In this document: positions 1 to 6,884 of the stretch, piece after piece | Position numbering within the stretch: position 1 is the first letter of the stretch | Layout of the letters: the number at the start of each line of letters is the position of its first letter | Origin: Listeria ilorinensis | GTDB lineage: Bacteria > Bacillota > Bacilli > Lactobacillales > Listeriaceae | Direction of reading: 5' to 3' | Assembly: GCF_913566895.1 (NCBI RefSeq) | Contig: NZ_CAJYCN010000001.1 | Coordinates: 1-64,000, forward strand | Length of the DNA: 64,000 bases | Notes under the pieces: model-generated | What the model was told of the DNA's origin: nothing | Seen by the model: only the letters and a program-made list of their open reading frames with translations | Database searches by the model: none | Program-made: the position numbers and the translations under genes

Positions 1-151
1 TATCCCCCGCTGATAGGCAGGTTGCCCACGTGTTACTCACCCGTCCGCCACTCACCTCAGAGAAGCAAGCTTCTCATTGGTTCGTTCGACTTGCATGTAT
101 TAGGCACGCCGCCAGCGTTCGTCCTGAGCCAGGATCAAACTCTCGTTAAAA
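1..151 (-). rRNA. 16S ribosomal RNA, 5' end (partial)
   Basis: Read on the minus strand, 148-112 carry the universal 16S 5' region (AGAGTTTGATCCTGGCTCAG) followed by the conserved GCGGCGTGCCTAATACATGC block and, at 33-49, the GTGGCGGACGGGTGAGTAA region. Only about the first 150 nt of the gene lie in the window; the rest continues off the left edge. The mature 5' end is placed near 150 by comparison with Bacillus and is approximate. The V1 loop (about 55-85) has a GAAGC-GCTTC type hairpin that differs from the L. monocytogenes sequence I remember, fitting a more distant Listeria. Confidence 0.97.
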
Positions 152-310
152 TGTTTGAATACTTATTCAACACCGTGAATAAGTTCCTGTGCGTCATAAT
201 TGACTTTGCTAGCTTAAAAACTAGTTTTTGATTCGGAAATGATTCTTCATTTCCTGCCCTATGAATTAATGGTGAAACATAATGTCTCATCGCTTTTTCA
301 TCTTCGTTTT

Positions 311-328
311 GTTCAGTTTTCAAAGGTC
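311..328 (-). promoter_or_regulatory. boxA-like antitermination site in the rRNA leader
   Basis: On the minus strand this reads GACCTTTGAAAACTGAAC, matching the CTTTGAAAACTGA block that precedes 16S rRNA in Bacillus-type rrn leaders and is bound by the Nus antitermination complex. It sits between the rrn promoter and the mature 16S end, where boxA is expected. Confidence 0.75.
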
Positions 329-376
329 ATTCATTTCAGTTGGCTGAGCGTTTCATGTGCATCAGCAACGTTTATA

Positions 377-405
377 AATATACCAACTTTTCATGCATTC
401 GTCAA
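377..405 (-). promoter_or_regulatory. rrn operon promoter
   Basis: Minus-strand -35 TTGACG (400-405) and -10 TATATT (377-382) are separated by exactly 17 bp. Transcription would start near 370 and give a leader of about 220 nt containing boxA before 16S. Only this one promoter is clear; an upstream P1 was not found. Confidence 0.7.
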
Positions 406-558
406 TAGGTTTTTAAAAGTTTTTCAGAAATTATTTTCATGATACATTCAATTCTATATTTATCTTTAAGCAACCCCTTGATAGAACACGTTTCTTCGCA
501 GAGTTGCTTATGTGTATAAATATATGAAAACACCCTCTTATATGCTCCCTTGTAACAA
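406..558. other. Intergenic region between the rrn promoter and mrp
   Basis: No gene is visible. An 8-bp inverted repeat (467-474 with 503-510, loop of 28 nt) lies downstream of the leftward mrp gene, but it lacks a U-tract, so I do not call it a terminator. The region may also hold upstream rrn control elements. Confidence 0.5.
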
Positions 559-1584
559 TCATAATCGTTCTATTAAACTTTGGGCTAGTTTTGCATAAGA
601 TTTTCCTAGTAGTTCATCTTCTTTATAGATGGCATCAACGAATTGGTGCTCATTTTTATCGGGCTGGGCAATTTCAAATTGGGCAATCAGCGGAATAGCC
701 AATTTTTCAGCAACTGTTTGTCCGCCCCCTCTTCCAAATATTTCTAGCCGCTCGCCTTGGATTGTCAAATAGGCCATGTTTTCAATGACGCCAAGGAGTG
801 GGTGCCCATTCTTTCGTGCCATATATCCAGCTCTTAAGGCAACTTGAGCAGCTGCCTGATGGGGTGTCGTAACGATGATTTCGTGACAGCTGGGCAAAAG
901 GGTATGCATATCCAGAGCTACATCCCCGGTTCCTGGAGGCAGATCGATGAGGAGGTAGTCCAGTTCGCCCCAATCAACTTCTTCAAGAAACATTTTGATC
1001 ATCTTGCCTAGCATTGGTCCCCGCCAAATGACTGGCTCGTCTTGGCCAATAAAATAATCCATGGAGATTGTCTTTATGCCGTGTGCGCTTGCTGGAATGA
1101 TACGTCCCCCTGCTTTTTTGGGTGGGTCAGTTAGGCCGAGCAGAAATGGTATGCTAAAGCCATAAATATCTGCATCAAGCAGGCCAACCTTTTTACCACT
1201 TTTAGCTAGGGCTACCGCAAGATTGGCAGCAACAGTTGATTTGCCGACGCCACCTTTTCCACTGGCAATGGCGATAAAGGTAGTTGTCTTTCCTTCTGAT
1301 AGGATATTATCATGCAAATGTTCGATACGATCAATTACTTCCTGCGGCAAATAACTAAGTTCTAATTCAATATTTTGAAAGCCGAACTCGCCTAGCATTT
1401 CTTTTAAATTTTCAGTGAAAGCTTCGATTTGATAGTCTGGATCTGCCAGTGCTAAATGGATAAAAGCCTTATTTGGCGGAAAAACTTGTACAGCAATGAT
1501 TCCCTCTGTTTCCTCAAGAGTGACTTCAAGAACAGGATCAACTAAACGATATATCAAGCGACTAAGCTGTTGTTCATTCAGCAT
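559..1584 (-). CDS. salA: Mrp/NBP35-family P-loop ATPase, SalA type
   Basis: The 341-residue protein has an N-terminal MIP18-like (DUF59) domain (about 1-85) and a ParA/MinD-like ATPase domain with a deviant Walker A, GKGGVGKST, at residues 109-117. Family members such as E. coli ApbC carry or help insert Fe-S clusters through a C-terminal CxxC. Here the equivalent segment after GVIENMAY has no cysteine pair, as in Bacillus SalA, which acts as an ATP-dependent regulator of scoC. The position beside an rRNA operon also matches B. subtilis salA. Start is ATG with AGGAGCG upstream; an extended -10 promoter lies at 1622-1630. The ATPase family is certain; the SalA-like regulatory role is inferred. 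Confidence 0.85.
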   Translation of the reverse strand: MLNEQQLSRLIYRLVDPVLEVTLEETEGIIAVQVFPPNKAFIHLALADPDYQIEAFTENLKEMLGEFGFQNIELELSYLPQEVIDRIEHLHDNILSEGKTTTFIAIASGKGGVGKSTVAANLAVALAKSGKKVGLLDADIYGFSIPFLLGLTDPPKKAGGRIIPASAHGIKTISMDYFIGQDEPVIWRGPMLGKMIKMFLEEVDWGELDYLLIDLPPGTGDVALDMHTLLPSCHEIIVTTPHQAAAQVALRAGYMARKNGHPLLGVIENMAYLTIQGERLEIFGRGGGQTVAEKLAIPLIAQFEIAQPDKNEHQFVDAIYKEDELLGKSYAKLAQSLIERL

Positions 1585-1621
1585 TTTTTCACGCTCCTTT
1601 TTTACATTGCAATCGTTTTCT

Positions 1622-1630
1622 AGTATAACA
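1622..1630 (-). promoter_or_regulatory. Extended -10 promoter of the Mrp/SalA gene
   Basis: The minus strand reads TGT-TATACT, an extended -10 about 38 bp upstream of the start codon. No good -35 is visible, which is typical when the TGn extension is present. Confidence 0.5.
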
Positions 1631-1683
1631 TGTTCATCAAAATAACATTAAAGGGATTGCTCGAATACTTTCTTTACTATATA

Positions 1684-1718
1684 AAAAATCGCACAGATTC
1701 AACTCTGTACGATTTTTC
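1684..1718 (-). terminator. Terminator of the DUF5067-type lipoprotein gene
   Basis: A hairpin of AAAAATCG-ACAGA paired with TCTGT-CGATTTTT sits 25 bp beyond the stop of the lipoprotein gene. On the minus strand it ends in a run of six T. The A-run on the other side makes it formally bidirectional. Confidence 0.85.
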
Positions 1719-1742
1719 CTAATCTATCATCCCGGAAATTAT

Positions 1743-2231
1743 TTATTTAAGTTCAAATGTTTTGCTGACTTTGCTGTCATCTAGGCTGACAAGTTGTTTT
1801 ACCTCGACATCGACTGGGTTTTCTGTATCTTGCAGTAAGTAAAGCGTTGTTACCTCGACACTCGCCCCAGGCTGGACTTCTTTGTCGCTATTGCCAAGAT
1901 CCATATTTTCACCGAAAGTCGTTTCCAATTCCACACCGTTTTGGAATGCCGTTTCCGTGACTGCTCCCATATATGAGATCGCTTCATCACTATTATTGGT
2001 GAATTTACTTACTACTGTCAATGTATTTTTACCATCATAACTTTGTGACAGCTCTCCACTGACTAGTTCTACTTGGTAGTCACCTAGTTTAGTTGGATCT
2101 TTTTCTTTCTTCTCCGCTTTGGTCGTTTCTTTTTTACCAGTATCGTCCTCTGTGCTGCTACTACATGCTGTAAGTGAGAACACTGCCATTAAAGCGGCAA
2201 ACACTAGAAATATGTTTTTGAATTTTTTCAT
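1743..2231 (-). CDS. DUF5067-like lipoprotein
   Basis: The 162-residue product begins with a lipoprotein signal peptide ending in LTAC, with Cys23 the predicted lipidated residue. An acidic/lysine linker (about 24-48) then leads to a beta-rich domain starting near YQVELVSGEL and containing a YDGKNTLTVVSKFTNNS segment. That pattern resembles the extracellular DUF5067/DUF4352 immunoglobulin-like domains of Firmicutes lipoproteins, whose function is unknown. It is monocistronic, with its own terminator at 1684-1718 and the kinase terminator just upstream. The lipobox is clear; the domain name is from memory of the family. Confidence 0.75.
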   Translation of the reverse strand: MKKFKNIFLVFAALMAVFSLTACSSSTEDDTGKKETTKAEKKEKDPTKLGDYQVELVSGELSQSYDGKNTLTVVSKFTNNSDEAISYMGAVTETAFQNGVELETTFGENMDLGNSDKEVQPGASVEVTTLYLLQDTENPVDVEVKQLVSLDDSKVSKTFELK

Positions 2232-2278
2232 TTCCTTCTCTCCTTTTTGTTGGTAGCTTTATTAGAACATATCTGCAT

Positions 2279-2310
2279 AAAAAAAGTCCTATGCACATTG
2301 CATAAGACTG
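2279..2310 (-). terminator. Terminator of the kinase gene
   Basis: An 11-bp stem (AGTCTTATGCA with TGCATAGGACT on the minus strand, one G-U pair, 3-nt loop) is followed by seven T on the minus strand. It lies about 110 bp beyond the kinase stop and upstream of the lipoprotein gene. Confidence 0.9.
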
Positions 2311-2418
2311 TTGCGATTGATTCTTTTTAGAAGAAAACTGTCATTTTTTATCAGTAAAAAATACAAATACCTCTTTCTCTCACGAAATCGGCCACTTGAC
2401 TTCATTTATTTTATCCTC

Positions 2419-3534
2419 TTATTTTGTGAACAGCGCCCATACGATAATAATCATCATCCAAATACACACATATAAAAAGATTCCCAATATCTTATACATA
2501 GGGCGTCGATCATTTAATAGCGGGAATTTTTGCCAAATATGGCCAACATTGGTAAGAATGAGGTAGAACGGTAGCAATAAAATGAGAAAATCCAACAATG
2601 TAACAATGCCTGTTGCAAAACCTTTTGTGACCATTTCTGCGACACAACCGACAATATAAAATGCAACGATTGCATAAAATAAACTGGCTAGAATGATTTT
2701 CCATGGCTTCATCGTTCGAAAGCCTGGAACTTGTGGGCGCCGTGCACGAGTAGCCGGTTTCTCTGTTACTGCGGTTTTGGCTGGAGTTGTTTTCGGCTGT
2801 TTTACGGGTGGACGAGAGGTTTGCTCAGCCAGTGCCATTTGAAATTGTGTGATCGTCTGGTAGCGCTGGGCTGGATCGAACGCTGCTGCTTTAAGTGCTA
2901 TTTTTTTGAGTGGGGTATCAGCTGCTTCAGGGGCAATCAGTGACTGGCCCGTGAGCATTTCCCACATGAGAATACCACAACTGTAGACGTCTGAACGGAC
3001 ATCTGTCTGTGCAAAACCGAATTGCTCTGGGGCTGCATAGCCGATGGTTCCCAGATTGACCGTATCCCGCTCTTTTTGCACCTGATATTTTCTGGAGGCG
3101 TCAAAATCAATCAGCTTCAAAATACCGTCAGCAGAAATCATGATATTGGACGGCTTGATGTCGCGATGAATAATTCCCAAATCATGTAATTCGCCAAGAG
3201 CCGCTGTCAGCATTGTCATCCATTTAAGCACTCTGCTTTCGGAGAAAATGTCTGTACTCGCCAGCTCCTTGTCAAGACTTGTACCATGAATAAATTCTTC
3301 ATAAACAAGCAGGTCTGTATCTGTTTGACAGATCACTTCGATTTTAGGCAGATATTGGCTAGAAATCTGCTTGATTTTTTCTAAAATGGGCAGATAGGTT
3401 AGCGGGAGATGTTTTTTAACGGCAAATTGGCCGGTCAATTTATTCTTGACCAGTTCGACTTTTTTCTCATTGTCGCTCAAAATGTCGAGGATTTGATATT
3501 GATCTTCTAAAAATGCAACCGTTAAATTTCCCAT
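2419..3534 (-). CDS. Membrane-anchored serine/threonine protein kinase with atypical motifs
   Basis: I start the gene at the ATG at 3534 (RBS AGAAGGAG), giving 371 residues; an ORF extension to 3690 would overlap the divergent gene and lacks family resemblance. The kinase domain (about 13-235) has the catalytic-loop HRDIKPSN (H123, D125, N130), Lys40 in AVKK and an APE-like AAPE at 167-170. Two features are unusual: the GxGxxG loop is missing around 17-32, and the Mg-binding DFG is DFD (143-145). A Pro/Thr/Lys-rich linker (240-272) precedes three predicted membrane segments (about 277-297, 307-328, 347-368), with almost no extracellular domain. It therefore differs from PASTA kinases such as PrkC. 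Substrate unknown; the divergent HTH gene is the obvious partner. Confidence 0.85.
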   Translation of the reverse strand: MGNLTVAFLEDQYQILDILSDNEKKVELVKNKLTGQFAVKKHLPLTYLPILEKIKQISSQYLPKIEVICQTDTDLLVYEEFIHGTSLDKELASTDIFSESRVLKWMTMLTAALGELHDLGIIHRDIKPSNIMISADGILKLIDFDASRKYQVQKERDTVNLGTIGYAAPEQFGFAQTDVRSDVYSCGILMWEMLTGQSLIAPEAADTPLKKIALKAAAFDPAQRYQTITQFQMALAEQTSRPPVKQPKTTPAKTAVTEKPATRARRPQVPGFRTMKPWKIILASLFYAIVAFYIVGCVAEMVTKGFATGIVTLLDFLILLLPFYLILTNVGHIWQKFPLLNDRRPMYKILGIFLYVCIWMMIIIVWALFTK

Positions 3535-3559
3535 AAATCTGCTCCTTCTTTTTCTTAAA

Positions 3560-3605
3560 ATTATAGCATGCTGCATAAAAGTAAGATAGTAGATTATGCT
3601 ATAAT
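3560..3605. promoter_or_regulatory. Symmetric divergent promoter of the kinase and HTH genes
   Basis: Both genes have the same extended -10, TGC-TATAAT: minus strand at 3560-3568 for the kinase, plus strand at 3597-3605 for the HTH gene. The two form a perfect 10-bp inverted repeat (ATTATAGCAT at 3560-3569 and ATGCTATAAT at 3596-3605) separated by 26 bp. Neither has a good -35. The arrangement suits coordinated control by one dimeric regulator, perhaps the HTH protein itself; that part is inference. Confidence 0.75.
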
Positions 3606-3638
3606 TTACTGGAATGATGGGAAAAGGAGAGAGTTTGC

Positions 3639-4079
3639 ATGAGTGAGGCAAAGAAAACAAGTGAATTATTGAATGAACTAAAAAATGCAACCGACCTCAA
3701 AACGGTTTTATCGGAAAATGAAGCAGAGTTTCAGGCAAACGAGCTGGTCAGTTATCTAAAGGAACTTCTAGCCGAAAAAAAGGTAACCAAAGCAAGCGTG
3801 ATTCGCGCAGCGCGACTTCATGAAACATATGGCTATCAAATTTTCAGTGGTGTGCGGAGACCCTCCAGAGATCGCGCAATCGCTCTTGCTTTCGGCTTCC
3901 GTTTAAATGTTGCAGAAACAGACAAATTACTAGCAATGACGGAATATCCAAAACTCTATGCGAAAAACAAACGGGATGCAATCATGATTTTTGCACTTGA
4001 TCGCGGTTTTTCATTAGATGAAACGAATGACACACTTTACGAGATGGAAGAAGCACTAATCGAAACTTTTAAAGAATAA
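3639..4079 (+). CDS. Small HTH (XRE-like) protein paired with the kinase
   Basis: The 146-residue protein has an N-terminal helical region (1-45) and a helix-turn-helix-like segment around 48-85 (TKASVIRAARL...YGYQIFSG...PSRDRAIALAF), then a helical tail with KNKRDAIMIFALDRGFS. I recognise this as a recurrent family of about 150-residue Firmicutes proteins encoded beside Ser/Thr kinases; to my knowledge none has a described role. Start ATG follows GGAGAG. It is transcribed away from the kinase gene from a mirror-image promoter and ends at a strong terminator. It may bind the shared promoter, be phosphorylated by the kinase, or both; the sequence alone does not show which. Confidence 0.7.
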   Translation: MSEAKKTSELLNELKNATDLKTVLSENEAEFQANELVSYLKELLAEKKVTKASVIRAARLHETYGYQIFSGVRRPSRDRAIALAFGFRLNVAETDKLLAMTEYPKLYAKNKRDAIMIFALDRGFSLDETNDTLYEMEEALIETFKE

Positions 4080-4082
4080 AAG

Positions 4083-4138
4083 AAGCTTAGAAACAATTGG
4101 CATTGTGACATAGCCTTGTTTCTAAGCTTTTTATTTTA
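4083..4138. terminator. Bidirectional terminator between the HTH and Na/Pi genes
   Basis: A 14-bp perfect stem, AAGCTTAGAAACAA (4083-4096) with TTGTTTCTAAGCTT (4116-4129), has T-rich sequence on the right and A-rich sequence on the left. It can stop both the rightward HTH gene and the leftward transporter gene, whose stop codon lies at the edge of the T-run. Confidence 0.92.
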
Positions 4139-5770
4139 ATTCTGCATTTCCAAAACAGCTTCTGCAATATTGTTCGCGTGGTCTCCGATACGCTCTAGAT
4201 CACTGACAATATCGATATAAGCGATTCCGCTGACAATCTGACAAGTTCCTTCATTGAGTCGCTTGATATGAGCACGTCGCAATCTGCGTTCCGCCTGATC
4301 AATATCTCGTTCTGCAGTTAAGACTAGTTTGGCTAGTGCATGATCCTTTTTGTGCATGGCTTTGACAGCCCGTTCAAAATTTTCAGTAGTCATTTCGAAC
4401 ATTTCAGTGAGTTGCTCAGTCGCCTCTTTGGACATTTTCGCCTTATTTTTGACGAGCTGATCAATATTTTCTACGATATTTTCCATATGATCACTGACTC
4501 GTTCAATATCTCTGACAGTGTCTAACATCAAGGTATGCTCTGCTGTTTCATTATCCGTTAGTGCAACAGAAGATATTTTTGTAAGATATTCGGTAATTTT
4601 ATGATCCAGACTGTTGACTGCCTCTTCGATTTGGACCGTTGCATCAACATGGCTGATCTCTCGATTATCCATATAAGCCTTTGCTTCATTTAATCCCTGT
4701 TTGGCAAAATCCGCCATTCGCAAGGTTTCTTCACGAGCCATTTCAAGCGCAATCCCCGGCGAACGGTCGATTAGCGCCATATCTAGATGTTTCGTCCGGT
4801 AATCGAATTGTTTATCATTACCAGGGATGATTTTTGTGACCAGCCAAGCAAATCCACCAATAAACCAAAATTGAATGAATGTATTGGTCACATTGAAAGT
4901 CCCATGCGCAAAGGCAATCGTCATTTCTGGATTTAACCCTAATAGTCCTTGCAGATACTCAATGAAATTCGTGAAAAGTGGCAGAATGAGCATAAATAAC
5001 AGCGCACCGATCAGGTTGAAAATCACGTGGGTCGCAGCTGCACGTTTGGCTGCCACACTGGCGCCAATAGCAGCTAATATAGCAGTAATGGTCGTCCCGA
5101 TGTTATCACCAAACAGAACCGGAAGGGCTGCTTGCAAATCCATGGTCCCTTGCCCGTATAGCTCTTGCAAAATCCCGATTGTTGCACTGGAAGATTGCAC
5201 AACTGCTGTAAAAATCGTTCCGATTGTTAAACCGAGAAGCGGATTGGTGCTCATTTGGGCGGTCAATTCGTGAAAAAAGTCCATACTAGCAAGCGGCTTC
5301 ATTCCACTCCCCATCAGATCTAATCCGTAAAACAACGCACCAAAACCAAAAAATACCTGGCCAATATTTTTCACACGATGATTTTTAAAGAAAAAGAGTA
5401 GTAGAGCTCCAACGGCAATAATTGGCAACGCATAGGCCGATAGCTTGATCCCAATGATAAAAGCAGTTATTGTTGTTCCGATATTCGCTCCCATAATGAC
5501 GCCGATCGCTTGTTTCAATGTCATAAAACCAGCACTGACAAGACCTACTGTTAAAACGGTTGTACCTGAACTGCTTTGAATCAGCACAGTGACAAGTATT
5601 CCGGCGAGAACGCCCATGAATGGATTGGTTGTATATTTATCTAAAATATCACGCAATCTATCACCTGCTGCCATCTGCAAGCCGTCTCCCATATATTTGA
5701 TACCAAAAAGAAAGATCCCTAGTCCTCCAATAAATTGAAAAATCATTTGCTGAATATCGATTCCGTCCAT
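4136..5770 (-). CDS. Na+/phosphate cotransporter with PhoU-like C-terminus
   Basis: The 544-residue membrane protein has two inverted Na/Pi-cotransporter repeats, each with the diagnostic QSSS motif (residues 65-68 and 192-195), followed by further membrane segments to about 320. A soluble four-helix PhoU-like region covers about 340-544 (for example LDTVRDIERVSDHMENI). This is the NptA/YjbB-type architecture, which imports or exports phosphate with sodium. The PhoU tail suggests flux control by phosphate status. The gene stands alone, with a PhoP-box-like promoter at 5912-5939 as well as a nearer one. Direction of transport is not decided by sequence. Confidence 0.9.
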   Translation of the reverse strand: MDGIDIQQMIFQFIGGLGIFLFGIKYMGDGLQMAAGDRLRDILDKYTTNPFMGVLAGILVTVLIQSSSGTTVLTVGLVSAGFMTLKQAIGVIMGANIGTTITAFIIGIKLSAYALPIIAVGALLLFFFKNHRVKNIGQVFFGFGALFYGLDLMGSGMKPLASMDFFHELTAQMSTNPLLGLTIGTIFTAVVQSSSATIGILQELYGQGTMDLQAALPVLFGDNIGTTITAILAAIGASVAAKRAAATHVIFNLIGALLFMLILPLFTNFIEYLQGLLGLNPEMTIAFAHGTFNVTNTFIQFWFIGGFAWLVTKIIPGNDKQFDYRTKHLDMALIDRSPGIALEMAREETLRMADFAKQGLNEAKAYMDNREISHVDATVQIEEAVNSLDHKITEYLTKISSVALTDNETAEHTLMLDTVRDIERVSDHMENIVENIDQLVKNKAKMSKEATEQLTEMFEMTTENFERAVKAMHKKDHALAKLVLTAERDIDQAERRLRRAHIKRLNEGTCQIVSGIAYIDIVSDLERIGDHANNIAEAVLEMQN

Positions 5771-5808
5771 GCAAGACTCCTTTTTTGTAATAATAGTTTG
5801 TTAAATTC

Positions 5809-5837
5809 ATCATAAGCGATTATTAAAATCCGGTAAA
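5809..5837 (-). promoter_or_regulatory. Proximal promoter of the Na/Pi cotransporter gene
   Basis: Minus-strand -35 TTTACC (5832-5837) and -10 TATGAT (5809-5814) have a 17-bp spacer, 38 bp upstream of the start codon. Confidence 0.45.
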
Positions 5838-5911
5838 TGCTTTGGAGGAATTTTTAAATGCGCGAATTTTCACTATTTTTTACTTTCATTGAGCTGCAAT
5901 GGATTTCAGGC

Positions 5912-5939
5912 TTTATATAGATTGTTAAGATTTTGTAAA
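5912..5939 (-). promoter_or_regulatory. Distal promoter with PhoP-box-like repeats
   Basis: On the minus strand TTTACA (5934-5939), five bases, then TTAACA (5923-5928) form a direct repeat like the TT-ACA hexamers bound by PhoP in Bacillus. The first hexamer can serve as -35, with -10 TATAAA at 5912-5917 after 16 bp. This would place the Na/Pi cotransporter in the phosphate-starvation response; the idea rests on only two hexamers. Confidence 0.4.
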
Positions 5940-6067
5940 TGTGCGAAATTGGCCCTTTCTATACTACATTCAAAATGACGCAACAAGGAATTGCACCTTG
6001 AGCATTCTCTTCTAATGATGTGAATGGTTGCCTCTAGGCTGCGCCAATGATTTATTTACCCTGTCTA

Positions 6068-6097
6068 GTTTTAGCTAAAACATTTTTCGTGTATAAT
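6068..6097 (+). promoter_or_regulatory. Promoter of the DUF554 gene with overlapping palindrome
   Basis: A -10 TATAAT lies at 6092-6097. The expected -35 window (6069-6074, TTTTAG) is weak and lies inside a perfect 14-bp palindrome, GTTTTAGCTAAAAC (6068-6081), which could be an operator. The rest of 5940-6067 shows no gene or strong signal. Confidence 0.5.
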
Positions 6098-6119
6098 AGT
6101 GGCAGGGAGTTGAATATTT

Positions 6120-6821
6120 ATGGTTTTATTTGGCGCTTTGGTCAATGGTATCGGTATTTTAGTTGGCGCGCTTCTAGGGATGCGACTTCACAAAATCCCT
6201 GAACGTGCAAAAGATACACTGATGAAAGGGATGGGACTCTGCGTGGCCGTTCTAGGGGTGCAAATGGCGTTTGAAACGCAGAACTCTTTGATCATGATTC
6301 TGAGTATCTGTATCGGAGCAGCATTGGGCGAATTTTGGCAATTGGAAGAAAAATTAAATCAGTTAGGACACTGGATAGAGCGTAAAATCGGCACCCGTTC
6401 CGAAAGTAGCATTTCGCAAGGCTTTGTAACAGCTACATTGATTTTCGTAATCGGTGCAATGGGTATTATTGGAGCGCTCGACAGCGGAATTCGCGGCAAT
6501 CATGAGGTTCTTTTGACAAAAGCCGTCATGGATGGTTTTGTGGCACTGCTTTTAAGTACGACACTCGGCTTTGGCGTGGCACTTTCGGCAATTCCAGTAT
6601 TTCTTTATGAAGGAGCGATTGCTTTATTTGCTACACAGATCGATCGTTTGGTTCCAGATACTTTGATGACGGCAATGATCACCGAAATTACTTCAGCTGG
6701 CGGTATCATGATCCTAGCAATCGGTTTGAACCTACTTGCTTTAACAAAAATCCGTGTTGCCAACCTCGTACCGGGTATATTAGTGGCTGCCCTTTTAGCT
6801 ACCGGCTTATTTTTCTTATGA
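6120..6821 (+). CDS. DUF554 family membrane protein
   Basis: The 233-residue protein is almost entirely hydrophobic, with about seven membrane segments, glycine-rich helices (NGIGILVGALLGM, VIGAMGIIGALDSG) and a conserved-looking GIRGNHEVLLTKAVMDGF segment. It matches the DUF554 family (YdfK and YqgA types), whose transport function is unknown. Start ATG follows GGGAG. It is a single-gene unit with a terminator shared with the convergent czcD-like gene. Confidence 0.85.
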   Translation: MVLFGALVNGIGILVGALLGMRLHKIPERAKDTLMKGMGLCVAVLGVQMAFETQNSLIMILSICIGAALGEFWQLEEKLNQLGHWIERKIGTRSESSISQGFVTATLIFVIGAMGIIGALDSGIRGNHEVLLTKAVMDGFVALLLSTTLGFGVALSAIPVFLYEGAIALFATQIDRLVPDTLMTAMITEITSAGGIMILAIGLNLLALTKIRVANLVPGILVAALLATGLFFL

Positions 6822-6830
6822 TACGTAAAA

Positions 6831-6876
6831 AAAGAACCAAAACCAGCGATTGAAGCGTCAGTTTTTGGTTCTTTTT
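6831..6876. terminator. Bidirectional terminator between DUF554 and CDF genes
   Basis: A long hairpin pairs AAAGAACCAAAA (from 6831) with TTTTTGGTTCTTTTT (to 6875). It has A-rich and T-rich flanks, so it serves both convergent genes. Confidence 0.9.
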
Positions 6877-6884
6877 AGATGAAA

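Noticed and set aside
467-510. Inverted repeat downstream of the Mrp gene as a terminator
   Set aside because: The 28-nt loop and lack of a T-run make it unconvincing.
3535-3690. 52-codon N-terminal extension of the kinase ORF
   Set aside because: It lacks an RBS, overlaps the divergent HTH gene and its promoter, and the internal ATG at 3534 has a strong RBS.
4875-5273. 132-codon plus-strand ORF inside the Na/Pi gene
   Set aside because: It is the antisense shadow of a clear transporter gene and has no RBS or family resemblance.
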